Assembly: GCF_002095465.1 (NCBI RefSeq)
Contig: NZ_MLFP01000004.1
Span: 62,001 to 126,000 of the forward strand
DNA: 64,000 bases
Reading direction: 5' to 3'
Origin: Pantoea rodasii
GTDB taxonomy: Bacteria; Pseudomonadota; Gammaproteobacteria; Enterobacterales; Enterobacteriaceae
Part shown: piece by piece, positions 17,254 to 26,089 of the stretch
Layout: each line of letters begins with the position of its first letter
Numbering within the stretch: the first letter of the stretch is position 1
Translations under genes and position numbers: made by a program
The notes under the pieces: model-generated
Database searches by the model: none
What the model was told of the DNA's origin: nothing
Seen by the model: only the letters and a program-made list of their open reading frames with translations

Positions 17254-18504
17254 ATGGTGAAGACATTATTCAGGCACAAAAAAGTAGCTTATCTTGTTGG
17301 TTTGAATGCAGTATTTCTTTCTTCTTCAGCTCTGGCAGCAGGTACATGGTACGACGCGCGTAACGATGCGATGGGTGGCACGGGTGTTGCCTCCTCAACC
17401 TGGAGTTCTGCCGTGCTGGCCAACCCAGCACTGATGACCAAAGCCAAACCTGAAGATGGCGTCAGCATCATTTTCCCTTCAGCAGGTGTTCAGGTTACGG
17501 ATAAAGACAAATTAATTAACAAGGTTGATGACATCACTGACAGTGTCGATCGCTACAAAGAGGTGATCGATAATCTGACATTCGCTGATTATCTAAGAGG
17601 CTACCCGGAGTTAAAGTCTGCTGCGGGCGATATGGCCAATCAGCTGGATGACCTGAAGGGTGATAAGGCGCACGGCACGGCGGGTGTCGCTTTTGCTGTG
17701 ACGGTTCCCAATGAAACGCTGCCTTTTGCCTTTATTACCAAAGCCTACGGCACGGCCAGTGTGCAGGCTAATGTCGTGGACAGCGACATTACCTATCTGC
17801 GCGGTGTGGCGAACGGCACTGTAATCCCCCTGCCAGGCGACCAGGACAAATTGAGTTCGAGTGGCCATGGTCTGGCGGCGTTAGTCACTGACTATGGTGT
17901 GGCATTCGCGCATGAGTTTGACGTGGCGGGTCACGCGGTCTCTGTCGGCGTCACGCCTAAACTGCAGAAAACCTGGCTCTATAACTACACCGCCAGCATT
18001 TATAACTTCGATAAAAGTAATATCAACAACAGCCAATATCGTAGTTCCGATACTGGCTTTAACATCGATGCGGGCGTTGCCACTGACTTCGGCGAGCACT
18101 GGACCCTGGGTGTGACCGGGCAAAACCTGATTTCGCGCGACCTTGATACCAAAACGGTGGAAGGCTATCGCGATACTTATCAAATCCGTCCGCTGGTGAC
18201 TTCAGGTTTGGCGTGGAACTACGGTCCGTTCACGGTGGCTGGCGATGTTGATTTGACGCAAACCAAGCGCTTCAAATCAGAAGAGAGCAGCCAGTATGCA
18301 GGCGTGGGTGCGGAGTATCGTGTGCTGGATTGGTTAGCGCTGCGCGCCGGTTATCGTGCTGATATGAAATCCAACGATACCAACGTCTTCACGGCGGGTC
18401 TGGGCGTTTCACCGTTTAACAACACGGTGCATTTGGATCTTGCCGGCTCAGTGGGTGATGACAATACCGTGGGCGGCATGCTGCAGCTCGGATTTAACTT
18501 CTAA
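17254..18504 (+). CDS. TraF-like outer-membrane beta-barrel protein
   Basis: A 416-residue protein with a signal peptide ([10 protein letters not shown]..., cleavage near SALAAG, about residue 29) and alternating beta-strand pattern ending in an aromatic C-terminus (LQLGFNF), typical of outer-membrane barrels. The N-terminal [17 protein letters not shown] resembles the plug region of FadL/OMPP1 and of the family databases call TraF-type. No conjugation gene is nearby, so the name should not be read as function. It may be a lipid or hydrophobic-substrate channel. It lies between zur and dusA, which are closer neighbours in E. coli, so it is an insertion relative to that order. A strong terminator follows. 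Confidence 0.72.
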   Translation: MVKTLFRHKKVAYLVGLNAVFLSSSALAAGTWYDARNDAMGGTGVASSTWSSAVLANPALMTKAKPEDGVSIIFPSAGVQVTDKDKLINKVDDITDSVDRYKEVIDNLTFADYLRGYPELKSAAGDMANQLDDLKGDKAHGTAGVAFAVTVPNETLPFAFITKAYGTASVQANVVDSDITYLRGVANGTVIPLPGDQDKLSSSGHGLAALVTDYGVAFAHEFDVAGHAVSVGVTPKLQKTWLYNYTASIYNFDKSNINNSQYRSSDTGFNIDAGVATDFGEHWTLGVTGQNLISRDLDTKTVEGYRDTYQIRPLVTSGLAWNYGPFTVAGDVDLTQTKRFKSEESSQYAGVGAEYRVLDWLALRAGYRADMKSNDTNVFTAGLGVSPFNNTVHLDLAGSVGDDNTVGGMLQLGFNF

Positions 18505-18512
18505 AACTCACC

Positions 18513-18539
18513 ACAACGGGCGGCTGTGTCGCCCGTTGT
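18513..18539 (+). terminator. Intrinsic terminator after traF-like gene
   Basis: ACAACGGGCG-gctgtgt-CGCCCGTTGT forms a 10-bp stem with a 7-base loop just after the stop. The following T content is modest (TTGTTGC), so termination may be partial. Confidence 0.7.
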
Positions 18540-18599
18540 TGCTGTGATATGATTGCGCAGTTTCTCGTCACTCAACTAACTCCGGATTCACTGCGCTTC

Positions 18600-19595
18600 A
18601 TGACCGATAATTTCTCTTCGCAACGTTTCTCCATCGCCCCGATGCTGGATTGGACCGACCGCCACTGTCGCTATTTTCACCGTAAATTAAGCGGCGATAC
18701 GCTGCTGTACACCGAAATGGTGACCACGGGTGCCATTATTCACGGCAAAGGTGATTACCTGGCCTACAGCGAGGCGGAGCATCCGCTGGCACTGCAGTTA
18801 GGTGGCAGCGATCCTGCAGCGCTGGCGCAGTGTGCAAAACTGGCAGAAGAGCGCGGTTATGATGAGATCAACCTCAACGTGGGTTGCCCATCCGATCGCG
18901 TGCAGAACGGTCGCTTTGGCGCCTGTCTGATGGCTGACGCGGCGCTGGTAGCCGATTGTATTAAAGCGATGCGCGATGTGGTGAGCATTCCGGTGACGGT
19001 GAAAACCCGTATCGGCATTGACGAGCAGGACAGCTACGCTTTTCTGTGTGATTTTCTTGGCACCGTGGCGGATAAGGGCAACTGCGACACCTTTATTATC
19101 CATGCGCGCAAGGCCTGGCTTTCCGGTTTAAGCCCGAAAGAGAATCGCGAAATTCCGCCGCTTGATTATCCCCGCGTTTACCAGTTGAAGCGTGATTTCC
19201 CTGCGCTAAACATGGCCATCAACGGTGGCATCAAGACGCTGGAAGAAGCGAAAGTGCATTTGCAGCATATGGATGGCGTGATGATGGGCCGCGAAGCCTA
19301 TCAAAACCCTGGCATTCTGGCGCAGGTGGATCGTGAGTTGTTTGGCCGTGATACGCCGTTAGTCGATCCGGTCGCGGTGGTGCGTGCGATGTATCCTTAT
19401 ATTGAAGCGGAGCTGAGCAAAGGCACTTATCTCGGTCACGTTACGCGTCATATGCTGGGCCTGTTCCAGGGAATCCCCGGTGCGCGCCAGTGGCGTCGCT
19501 ATTTGAGTGAAAATGCCCATAAGCCGGGAGCCGATGTACGTGTGCTGGAAGCCGCGCTGGCACTGGTGGCGGATAAGATTCCTCAGGAAGCGTAA
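18600..19595 (+). CDS. dusA: tRNA-dihydrouridine(20/20a) synthase DusA
   Basis: DusA reduces uridines 20 and 20a in the tRNA D-loop using FMN and NADPH. The protein carries the family signature [14 protein letters not shown], the flavin-binding GGSDPAALA, and [21 protein letters not shown] with the catalytic cysteine (Cys in GACLM). [11 protein letters not shown] and [11 protein letters not shown] are the phosphate-binding ends. From the ATG at 18600 it is 331 residues, close to E. coli. An in-frame ATG at 18549 would add 17 unconserved residues. The [21 protein letters not shown]-terminal domain recognises tRNA. Confidence 0.94.
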   Translation: MTDNFSSQRFSIAPMLDWTDRHCRYFHRKLSGDTLLYTEMVTTGAIIHGKGDYLAYSEAEHPLALQLGGSDPAALAQCAKLAEERGYDEINLNVGCPSDRVQNGRFGACLMADAALVADCIKAMRDVVSIPVTVKTRIGIDEQDSYAFLCDFLGTVADKGNCDTFIIHARKAWLSGLSPKENREIPPLDYPRVYQLKRDFPALNMAINGGIKTLEEAKVHLQHMDGVMMGREAYQNPGILAQVDRELFGRDTPLVDPVAVVRAMYPYIEAELSKGTYLGHVTRHMLGLFQGIPGARQWRRYLSENAHKPGADVRVLEAALALVADKIPQEA

Positions 19596-19651
19596 TTTCT
19601 CCTTTAGGTTGATACGGGTTGTTAGTTTCATCGCTGGATGGCAAGGGGCTC

Positions 19652-19751
19652 GGCCAGAAAGGGCCAGCCCGGTCGCAAATGAAAAACATATCCATGCCGA
19701 TCTGACGCGCCCAGCGCGGACGCTTTGCTAATCGGGCTGACCATTTCTGCC
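19652..19751. repeat. Long structured hairpin repeat, copy A
   Basis: Imperfect arms GGCCAGAAAGGGCCAGCCCG (19652-19671) and CGGGCTGACCATTTCTGCC (19733-19751) enclose a core beginning GGTCGCAAATGAAAAAC and ending GCGCGGACGCTTTGCT. The core is about 80% identical to that of copy B at 43450-43555. The outer arms differ between copies but stay self-complementary. It lies between dusA and the pspG promoter. I cannot assign it to a named family. Confidence 0.7.
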
Positions 19752-19872
19752 TTTTTGAGAAGATCGTTAATGCGGTTTAAAACGCGCCAACTATTAGTGA
19801 ATTTCATCACCACTGAAATGCATCCTCTTAAACAATTGGTTAATTTTCAACATATTAGCCATTAATCCAGAT

Positions 19873-19888
19873 TGGCACGCATCTTGTA
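19873..19888 (+). promoter_or_regulatory. Sigma-54 (-24/-12) promoter of pspG
   Basis: TGGCACG-CATC-TTGTA matches the sigma-54 consensus TGGCAC-N5-TTGCW with correct GG/GC-type spacing, 35 bp before the pspG start. E. coli pspG is a PspF/sigma-54 regulon member, so the site is expected. Upstream AT-rich DNA could hold the PspF and IHF sites. Confidence 0.8.
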
Positions 19889-19922
19889 ATGCACTCTGTG
19901 TTACTTACACAGGAGAGCCCTC

Positions 19923-20189
19923 GTGGAAATTTTATTTGTTCTCGGCTTTTTTCTCATGCTGCTACTGACCGGTGTTTCCTTGCTGGGGGTCATCGCGGCA
20001 TTGATTGTTGCCACCGTATTGATGTTCCTTGGCGGTCTGCTCGCAATTGTTATTAAATTGTTGCCGTGGTTGGTGTTGGCGGTGGTTGCGGTATGGTTGT
20101 ATCGTGCATTTTCCACCCCGAGCGGTGAAGCGAAATTGAACAGACTGAAAAGAAAAATCAGTAAGTTAGAGAAGCGCGGCTGGCGGTAA
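19923..20189 (+). CDS. pspG: Phage shock protein G
   Basis: An 88-residue inner-membrane protein with two or three helices, resembling E. coli PspG (80 aa) through GFFLMLLLTGVSLLGVIAAL and MFLGGLLAIVIKLLPW. It is an effector of the phage-shock envelope stress response. Translation begins at GTG (19923) with AGGAGA 7 bases upstream. The C-terminal basic tail (KLNRLKRKISKLEKRGWR) is coiled-coil-like. A sigma-54 promoter lies directly upstream. Confidence 0.9.
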   Translation: MEILFVLGFFLMLLLTGVSLLGVIAALIVATVLMFLGGLLAIVIKLLPWLVLAVVAVWLYRAFSTPSGEAKLNRLKRKISKLEKRGWR

Positions 20190-20340
20190 ATGCGGAGGCG
20201 ATCACAGAGTGAATAATTGCTTAGTACTAATCTGCAATTAAACATATTTTTTACTTATGTTTTCTGTCAGGATGCGTAAAGTAATTCAAACGAATTCATC
20301 GCCGCTGACCCTACACCAGCGCGAACTATAAAAAAGAAAG

Positions 20341-20370
20341 AAAAAGGGCTTCCTTCGGGAAGCCCTTACT
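20341..20370 (-). terminator. Intrinsic terminator of qorA
   Basis: AAGGGCTTCC-ttcg-GGAAGCCCTT (20344-20367), read on the minus strand, is followed by TTTTCTTTC. It lies immediately after the qorA stop. Confidence 0.88.
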
Positions 20371-20372
20371 AT

Positions 20373-21356
20373 TTAGGGAATCAGTAAACTGGAACCCTGA
20401 GTGGCACGACTCTCCAATACCTGGTGCGCTCGAACCGCATCGCTCAGCGCAAACTTCTGCGCCTCCGGCACTTTCAATTGAATCGCACGGCTGGCAATCA
20501 GTGAGAACAACTCGTTGCTGGCGCTATCAAGTTCTTCGCGATTGGTGATATAGCCAAACAGAGAAGGGCGTGTGACAAACAGCGAGCCTTTCTTGTTTAA
20601 AATGCTGAGGTCGACGCCGGTCACGGGCCCTGACGCATTACCAAAACTCACCATTAAGCCATGACGACGCAGGCTATCCAGTGATGGCTCCCAGGTATCT
20701 TTGCCCACCGAGTCATATACCACGGCGACTTTCTCGCCGTTAGTCAATTCACTTACGCGTTGGGCGATATTCTCTTCACGATAGTTAATCGTCGCCCATG
20801 CCCCAGCATCTTTCGCGATTTGCCCTTTTTCCGCGGAACCCACAGTTCCAATCAGATGCGCGCCCAACGCTTTAGCCCACTGGCAGGCAATCAACCCTAC
20901 GCCGCCCGCCGCGGCATGGAACAGGAAAATCTCGTCTGCTTTCACTTTATAGGTCTGGCGCAGCAGGTACTGCACGGTTAAGCCTTTCAGGAACGAGGCT
21001 GCACCTTGTTCAAAGCTGATGCTTTCCGGCAAAATCACCAGCCGATCTTCTGGCACATTGTGCACTTCGCTGTAGGCGCCCAACGCGGCCTGACCATAGA
21101 CCACCCGGTCGCCTGGCTTAAATTGGCTTACGCCTGAGCCAACGCGCTTCACCACGCCGGCCGCTTCTGTGCCAAGTCCGGACGGGAAAGCGGCAACCGG
21201 ATAGAGCCCGCTACGCACGTAGGTATCGATATAGTTAATGCCAATCGCCTTGTTCTCGACCTGCACTTCATGTTCGGCAGGATCGGCGGGCTCAAAATCG
21301 GCCCATTGCAGAACCTCCGGGCCACCGTGTTGGTTGAACTGAATTCGCTTTGCCAT
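20373..21356 (-). CDS. qorA: NADPH:quinone oxidoreductase
   Basis: A 327-residue zeta-crystallin-type medium-chain reductase, the same length as E. coli QorA. It shows the MDR fold with FNQHGGPEVLQW at the N-terminus, the NADPH-binding AAAGGVGLIACQWAKALGA (residues about 147-165) and no zinc-binding cysteines, as in this family. It performs one-electron reduction of quinones in the cytosol. It is divergent from dnaB, the E. coli arrangement, with 73 bp between the two starts. Confidence 0.94.
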   Translation of the reverse strand: MAKRIQFNQHGGPEVLQWADFEPADPAEHEVQVENKAIGINYIDTYVRSGLYPVAAFPSGLGTEAAGVVKRVGSGVSQFKPGDRVVYGQAALGAYSEVHNVPEDRLVILPESISFEQGAASFLKGLTVQYLLRQTYKVKADEIFLFHAAAGGVGLIACQWAKALGAHLIGTVGSAEKGQIAKDAGAWATINYREENIAQRVSELTNGEKVAVVYDSVGKDTWEPSLDSLRRHGLMVSFGNASGPVTGVDLSILNKKGSLFVTRPSLFGYITNREELDSASNELFSLIASRAIQLKVPEAQKFALSDAVRAHQVLESRATQGSSLLIP

Positions 21357-21429
21357 TCTGACTCCTGTGATTGTTCATCCTGGGACGGTATACTTGCGCG
21401 TCCCCTTCACGATCGGTAATGCATTCACT

Positions 21430-22836
21430 ATGGCAGGAAATAAACCCACCAACAAATCCAACGAACCCCGCGATCGGCAGCTGGAAGGCATAAAAATGCC
21501 GCCGCATTCTATTGAAGCGGAGCAGTCGGTGCTCGGTGGGTTGATGCTGGATAACGAACGCTGGGATAACGTCTCCGAGCGCGTGGTGGCGGATGATTTC
21601 TTCAACCGTTCGCACCGCATGATCTTCTCGGAAATGCAGCGTTTGCTGGAACAGGGCCAGCCAATAGACCTGATTACGCTGTCCGAATCGCTGGAAACAC
21701 TGGGCGAGCTGGAAATGGCGGGGGGCTTTGCGTATCTGGCCGAATTGGCGAAAAACACGCCAAGTGCGGCGAATATCGGTGCTTATGCGGATATCGTGCG
21801 TGAACGTGCCGTGGTGCGCCAAATGATCTCGGTGGCGAACCAAATCGCCGACGCCGGTTATGACCCGCAAGGCCGCAGCAGCGAAGACTTGCTCGATTTC
21901 GCGGAATCCAACGTATTCAAAATTGCTGAACAGCGCGCCAATAAAGCAGAAGGCCCACAGAATATTGAGCAAATTCTGGAAGCCACGGTCTCGCGCATTG
22001 AGGCATTGGTATCCACTCCGCACGATGGCGTTACCGGTGTCGATACCGGCTATCAGGATCTCAACAAAAAGACCGCTGGGTTGCAGGGTTCGGATTTGAT
22101 CATCGTGGCGGCGCGTCCGTCGATGGGTAAAACCACTTTCGCCATGAACTTGTGCGAAAACGCCGCGATGCTGCAAGAAAAACCGGTGCTGATTTTCAGT
22201 CTGGAGATGCCCAGCGAACAGCTGATGATGCGTATGCTGGCGTCATTGTCCCGCGTGGACCAGACGCGCATTCGTACCGGTCAGTTGGAAGATGAAGACT
22301 GGGCGCGCATTTCTGCCACCATGGGCATCTTGCTTGAGAAGAAGAACATGTTCATCGATGACTCTTCCGGACTGACGCCAACGGAAGTACGTTCCCGCGC
22401 ACGCCGCGTGTTTCGTGAAAATGGCGGCTTAAGCATGATCATGATCGACTATCTGCAATTGATGCGCGTGCCGGCGCTGTCGGACAACCGTACGCTGGAG
22501 ATCGCAGAGATCTCGCGCTCGCTTAAGGCGCTGGCGAAAGAGCTTAATGTACCGGTGGTGGCGCTGTCGCAGCTCAACCGCTCTTTGGAGCAGCGTGCCG
22601 ATAAACGTCCGGTGAACTCGGATCTGCGTGAATCGGGCTCGATCGAGCAGGATGCTGACTTGATCATGTTCATCTATCGCGACGAGGTCTACCACGAAAA
22701 CAGCGATCTCAAAGGGATCGCCGAGATCATTCTCGGTAAGCAGCGTAACGGCCCAATCGGCACCGTACGTTTAACCTTTAACGGCCAATGGTCGCGCTTC
22801 GATAACTACGCTGGCCCGTCTTACGACGACGAATAA
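21430..22836 (+). CDS. dnaB: Replicative DNA helicase DnaB
   Basis: DnaB is the hexameric 5'-3' helicase of the replication fork. The 468-residue protein has the N-terminal DnaG-interacting domain (PPHSIEAEQSVLGGLML) and the RecA-like ATPase domain with Walker A ARPSMGKTTFAMN (about residue 230), Walker B MIMIDYLQLM and the arginine-finger/H4 region KQRNGPIGTV. The ATG at 21430 gives the E. coli-type start MAGNKP. No intein is present. In E. coli alr follows; here an Lrp-type regulator does. Confidence 0.97.
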   Translation: MAGNKPTNKSNEPRDRQLEGIKMPPHSIEAEQSVLGGLMLDNERWDNVSERVVADDFFNRSHRMIFSEMQRLLEQGQPIDLITLSESLETLGELEMAGGFAYLAELAKNTPSAANIGAYADIVRERAVVRQMISVANQIADAGYDPQGRSSEDLLDFAESNVFKIAEQRANKAEGPQNIEQILEATVSRIEALVSTPHDGVTGVDTGYQDLNKKTAGLQGSDLIIVAARPSMGKTTFAMNLCENAAMLQEKPVLIFSLEMPSEQLMMRMLASLSRVDQTRIRTGQLEDEDWARISATMGILLEKKNMFIDDSSGLTPTEVRSRARRVFRENGGLSMIMIDYLQLMRVPALSDNRTLEIAEISRSLKALAKELNVPVVALSQLNRSLEQRADKRPVNSDLRESGSIEQDADLIMFIYRDEVYHENSDLKGIAEIILGKQRNGPIGTVRLTFNGQWSRFDNYAGPSYDDE

Positions 22837-22850
22837 TCCCTTCCTTGCAG

Positions 22851-22875
22851 ATGCATGCACGATTTGTGCATGCAT
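22851..22875. promoter_or_regulatory. Perfect 10-bp inverted repeat upstream of Lrp-type gene
   Basis: ATGCATGCAC-gattt-GTGCATGCAT lies between dnaB and the Lrp-type regulator. It shares the 12-mer GATTTGTGCATG (22861-22872) with the region before the YitT-type gene (23515-23526). It could be an operator for the regulator or a weak dnaB terminator; the lack of a T-run favours the operator. Confidence 0.5.
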
Positions 22876-22964
22876 TTCACGTCATCAGAAAATAGTGTTG
22901 GACAACCCCGGCTTTAATCAGGTTATCTGTAGCAAAGCGCACCCTATAACGCTGTGGAAACGGA

Positions 22965-23456
22965 ATGACTCAGGTAGACGATTACGACCTTAAGATATTG
23001 ACACTATTACAATCTAACGGCCGCCTTACCAATCAGGAACTCAGTGATTTAGTCGGTCTTTCGGCGTCTCAATGTTCACGCCGCCGCATCAATCTTGAAC
23101 AGGCAAACCTCATTCTTGGCTATCACGCACGGCTCTCGCCGGATGCGGTCGGTCTCGGGATGGTGGGCTTGATTGAAGTGCGTTTAAAGAATCACACGCC
23201 AGATTATGAAGAGAGTTTCCATCGCATGGTGGCAGAACAAGACGCGATTGTTGATGCCTTTAAAACCACCGGAGATGCCGATTATCTTCTGAAAGTGGCG
23301 GTGTCTGATTTAGCCTCGCTGAGCGCCTTAATTAGCCAGTTAGTGGCGGGCCATCAAAGCGTGGCCCATGTGAAAACCTCTGTGGTATTAAGCCGTTTGA
23401 AAGAGAACGGTTTAATGATTATCCCTGAGCACAAAACGCGCCAAAAAAGTGCATGA
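22965..23456 (+). CDS. Lrp/AsnC-family transcriptional regulator
   Basis: A 163-residue regulator with the standard family layout. The N-terminal HTH (YDLKILTLLQSNGRLTNQEL then VGLSASQCSRRRINLEQANLI) is followed by an alpha-beta RAM effector-binding domain (residues 65-145, with TTGDADYLLKVAVSD). The family senses amino acids and often controls a neighbouring transporter. Here the YitT-type membrane protein gene lies 229 bp downstream on the same strand, and both are preceded by GATTTGTGCATG-containing repeats. Relative to E. coli it occupies the dnaB-tyrB interval where alr is found. The effector is unknown. Confidence 0.85.
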   Translation: MTQVDDYDLKILTLLQSNGRLTNQELSDLVGLSASQCSRRRINLEQANLILGYHARLSPDAVGLGMVGLIEVRLKNHTPDYEESFHRMVAEQDAIVDAFKTTGDADYLLKVAVSDLASLSALISQLVAGHQSVAHVKTSVVLSRLKENGLMIIPEHKTRQKSA

Positions 23457-23463
23457 TGTGCTA

Positions 23464-23557
23464 ATCTGGTGCAATTAACGCCCTGTTAATGCAAAAACGC
23501 GCACCAGATAATAGATTTGTGCATGAATCAACTGTGAAGCATTGGGTTGATGCACAA
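23464..23557. promoter_or_regulatory. Nested inverted repeats upstream of YitT-type gene
   Basis: Two structures follow the Lrp-type gene. ATCTGGTGC...GCACCAGAT (23464-23509) encloses ATTAAC-gccct-GTTAAT. Then TTGTGCAT-gaat-CAAC...GTTGATGCACAA spans 23517-23557. The second shares TTGTGCATG with the repeat before the regulator's own gene and is a candidate binding site for it. The first might terminate the regulator transcript. Confidence 0.45.
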
Positions 23558-23685
23558 AAACCAGCAATAAAAGCGCCTTAGATATCAATTGGATAATCGC
23601 TGGCACCCCATTGGTGGCGACAAGACGTTGCCAATGTGGTGCGTTTTTTGCATTTGAAGCGCATCATTTGCAGCGAGATAACTCC

Positions 23686-24299
23686 ATGGATAACGTCGTT
23701 CAACCTACCAAAATTCCTCATTCCCGCATTGAAGATGCGCTGGCGATTGTGCTCGGCACCTTAATGGTCTCATTCGGCGTGATGATGCTCAAACAAGCGG
23801 GCGCACTGACCGGCAGTACCGCGGGTATTGCGTTCTTAATCAGTTATTTGACGCACCTCTCCTTTGGTAGCGCTTTCTTCCTGATCAACCTGCCGTTTTA
23901 CTGGCTGGCGGTCCGCCGTATGGGTTGGGAATTCACCATTAAACCTTCTGTGCGGTGGGTTTAGTCTCACTGTTTACCCATCTGCATCCGATGTTCATCC
24001 ATTTTTCTGCGCTAAATCCTTTTTATGCGACATTGTTCGGTAACGTGGTGATGGGGATTGGGTTTATAGTGTTATTCCGTCACAAAGCCAGCCTCGGCGG
24101 TATCAACATTCTGGCGCTTTGGATGCAAGACCGCATGGGTCTGCGTGCCGGCAAGCTGCAAATGGCGGTGGATACCTGTGTGGTATTGGCATCGCTGTTC
24201 GTGGTGTCGCTGCCGATACTTTTGGCCTCAATCGCGGGCGCGGTGATCCTCAATCTCATCATCGCGATGAATCACCGTCCTGGCCGCTATATGGTTTGA
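23686..24299 (+). pseudogene. YitT-family membrane protein, frameshifted in this sequence
   Basis: A YitT/UPF0750-type inner-membrane protein with about five helices and unknown function; it would be 204 residues if intact. The first part (MDNVVQPTK..., then GVMMLKQAGALTGSTAGIAFL) runs to a stop after FTIKPSVRWV. One extra A in the AAA at 23941-23943 restores FTIKTFCAVGLVSLFTHLHPMFIHFS, continuing through ASLGGINILALWMQDRMGLRAGK to the stop at 24299. The GGI-x-A and TGSTAG stretches are family-typical. The break is probably a base-calling error. It likely depends on the preceding Lrp-type regulator. Confidence 0.8.
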
Positions 24300-24347
24300 T
24301 GACGCCTCTTTACCGACTACTTATGATCAATCATGGAGATCTGCACC

Positions 24348-25541
24348 GTGTTTCAAAACGTTGATGCTTATGCTGGCGATCCAATTCTGTCGCTGATGGA
24401 AACCTTCAAACAGGACCCACGTGACAATAAAGTGAATCTGAGCATCGGCCTCTATTACAACGAGGCGGGCATTATTCCTCAGTTGCAAGCGGTGGCTGCC
24501 GCAGAAGAACGCCTGCAGGCGCAACCGCATCAGGCGTCGCTCTATCTGCCGATGGAAGGCCTGGGCCCATACCGTAACGCGATTGCGCCACTGCTGTTTG
24601 GTAAAGAACACCCAATGCTGAAAGCCGGTCGTATCGCTTCCATTCAGACACTGGGTGGATCCGGTGCACTGAAAGTGGGTGCGGATTTCCTCAAGCGTTA
24701 CTTCCCGCATTCCAACGTCTGGGTGAGCGATCCGACCTGGGAAAACCACATCGCGATTTTCAACGGTGCCGGTTTCGACGCACAGACTTATCCGTGGTAC
24801 GACGAAGAAACTAACGGCGTGAAGTTTGATGCGTTTATTGCCAAGCTGAAAACGTTGCCAAAGCAATCTATCGTGCTGCTGCATCCGTGCTGCCACAACC
24901 CAACGGGCGCGGATCTGACGAACGCACAGTGGGATGAAACCACCGAAGTACTGAAAGCGCAGGAGCTGATTCCGTTCCTCGATATCGCTTATCAGGGCTT
25001 TGGTGCGGGCATGGAGCAGGATGCTTACGCGATTCGCGCCATTGCCGCCGCTGGCCTGCCGGCTCTGGTCAGCAACTCGTTCTCGAAAATCTTCTCGCTG
25101 TATGGCGAGCGCGTTGGTGGCCTGTCCATCGTGTGCGAGAGCGCAGAAGAATCTGCACGCGTGCTGGGTCAGCTGAAAGCCACCGTACGTCGCAACTACT
25201 CCAGCCCGCCAAACTTTGGTGCGCAGGTGGTTTCTTGCGTACTGAACGATGAAGCGCTGTTAAACAACTGGCTGGCCGAAGTGGAAGCGATGCGTCTGCG
25301 CATCATCGAAATGCGCCAATCGCTGGTCAACGTATTGAGCACCAAGCTGCCAGGCAAGAACTTCGATTACCTGCTGAAACAGCGCGGTATGTTTAGCTAC
25401 ACCGGTTTGAGCGCGCAGCAGGTTGATCGCCTGCGTGATGAGTTCGGTGTATATCTGATCGCCAGCGGCCGTATGTGCGTGGCGGGCCTCAACAGCCGTA
25501 ACGTGAATCAGGTTGCTGAAGCCTTTGCTGCCGTGATGTAA
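24348..25541 (+). CDS. tyrB: Aromatic amino acid aminotransferase
   Basis: TyrB transfers the amino group in the last step of tyrosine, phenylalanine and leucine synthesis, using PLP. The 397-residue protein equals E. coli TyrB in length and conserves [32 protein letters not shown] and the PLP lysine in [17 protein letters not shown] set the start at GTG (24348), which gives the E. coli-like MFQ N-terminus, with GGAG 9 bases upstream; an ATG at 24333 would lie before the SD. A strong terminator follows. Confidence 0.95.
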   Translation: MFQNVDAYAGDPILSLMETFKQDPRDNKVNLSIGLYYNEAGIIPQLQAVAAAEERLQAQPHQASLYLPMEGLGPYRNAIAPLLFGKEHPMLKAGRIASIQTLGGSGALKVGADFLKRYFPHSNVWVSDPTWENHIAIFNGAGFDAQTYPWYDEETNGVKFDAFIAKLKTLPKQSIVLLHPCCHNPTGADLTNAQWDETTEVLKAQELIPFLDIAYQGFGAGMEQDAYAIRAIAAAGLPALVSNSFSKIFSLYGERVGGLSIVCESAEESARVLGQLKATVRRNYSSPPNFGAQVVSCVLNDEALLNNWLAEVEAMRLRIIEMRQSLVNVLSTKLPGKNFDYLLKQRGMFSYTGLSAQQVDRLRDEFGVYLIASGRMCVAGLNSRNVNQVAEAFAAVM

Positions 25542-25559
25542 CGTATTTCGCAGCACGAG

Positions 25560-25593
25560 AAAACCGCCAGGCCTTCGGGCCGGCGGTTTTTTT
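25560..25593 (+). terminator. Intrinsic terminator of tyrB
   Basis: AAACCGCC-a-GGCC-ttcg-GGCC-GGCGGTTT followed by a run of T. A classic Rho-independent terminator. Confidence 0.93.
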
Positions 25594-25732
25594 ATATCCG
25601 CAATCTGCTGGCATTTCCTTTACCTTTTGGCGACATGCTGCACACTTAAACGGTGTCATGACTTAAGGATTAAGGCAACGGACTGGCGTACTCGCGCTGA
25701 TTCAACTGCCCATCAATCAAGAGGAACACAGC

Positions 25733-26089
25733 ATGAATATTTCGGATCTCCTCACCTACTGCATGAGTAAATCAGGTGCGGAGCAAAGCTATAAAAATGA
25801 ATGGGATGCAACGCAGGTTAAAAGCGAAGGCGTACTGTTCGCTATGGTGCACGATGTGGAAGGGCGTCCGGCGCTGTCTTTAAAAACCTCGCCCGCACTG
25901 GCGGAACTGCTACGTGAAGAGCACAGCGATGTGTTTCCCAGCGAGCACTTGAACAAGTCGCACTGGAGTACGCTGTGGCTGGATGGATCGCTGAAGGATT
26001 CGCAAATCTATTATCTGGTAGAGGCGTCCTGGCAACAGGCTGACGCCACGCGCGCGGCGGGCGTCAGCCATGATGAAGATGCGCGCTAG
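25733..26089 (+). CDS. yjbR: MmcQ/YjbR-family protein
   Basis: A 118-residue cytoplasmic protein identical in length to E. coli YjbR and clearly related (MNISDLLTYCMSKSGAEQSY, LSLKTSPALAELLREEHSDV, HLNKSHWSTLWLDGSL). The family has a cyclic AMP receptor-like wedge fold thought to bind DNA or small ligands; no function is proven. AGAGGAACAC precedes the ATG. Its stop directly abuts the stop of the convergent alcohol dehydrogenase gene, without a terminator between them. Confidence 0.93.
   Translation: MNISDLLTYCMSKSGAEQSYKNEWDATQVKSEGVLFAMVHDVEGRPALSLKTSPALAELLREEHSDVFPSEHLNKSHWSTLWLDGSLKDSQIYYLVEASWQQADATRAAGVSHDEDAR

Noticed and set aside
17254-18504. TraF as evidence of a conjugation region
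   Set aside because: No other tra, mob or integrase gene is present. The match is to an outer-membrane barrel family that carries this name.
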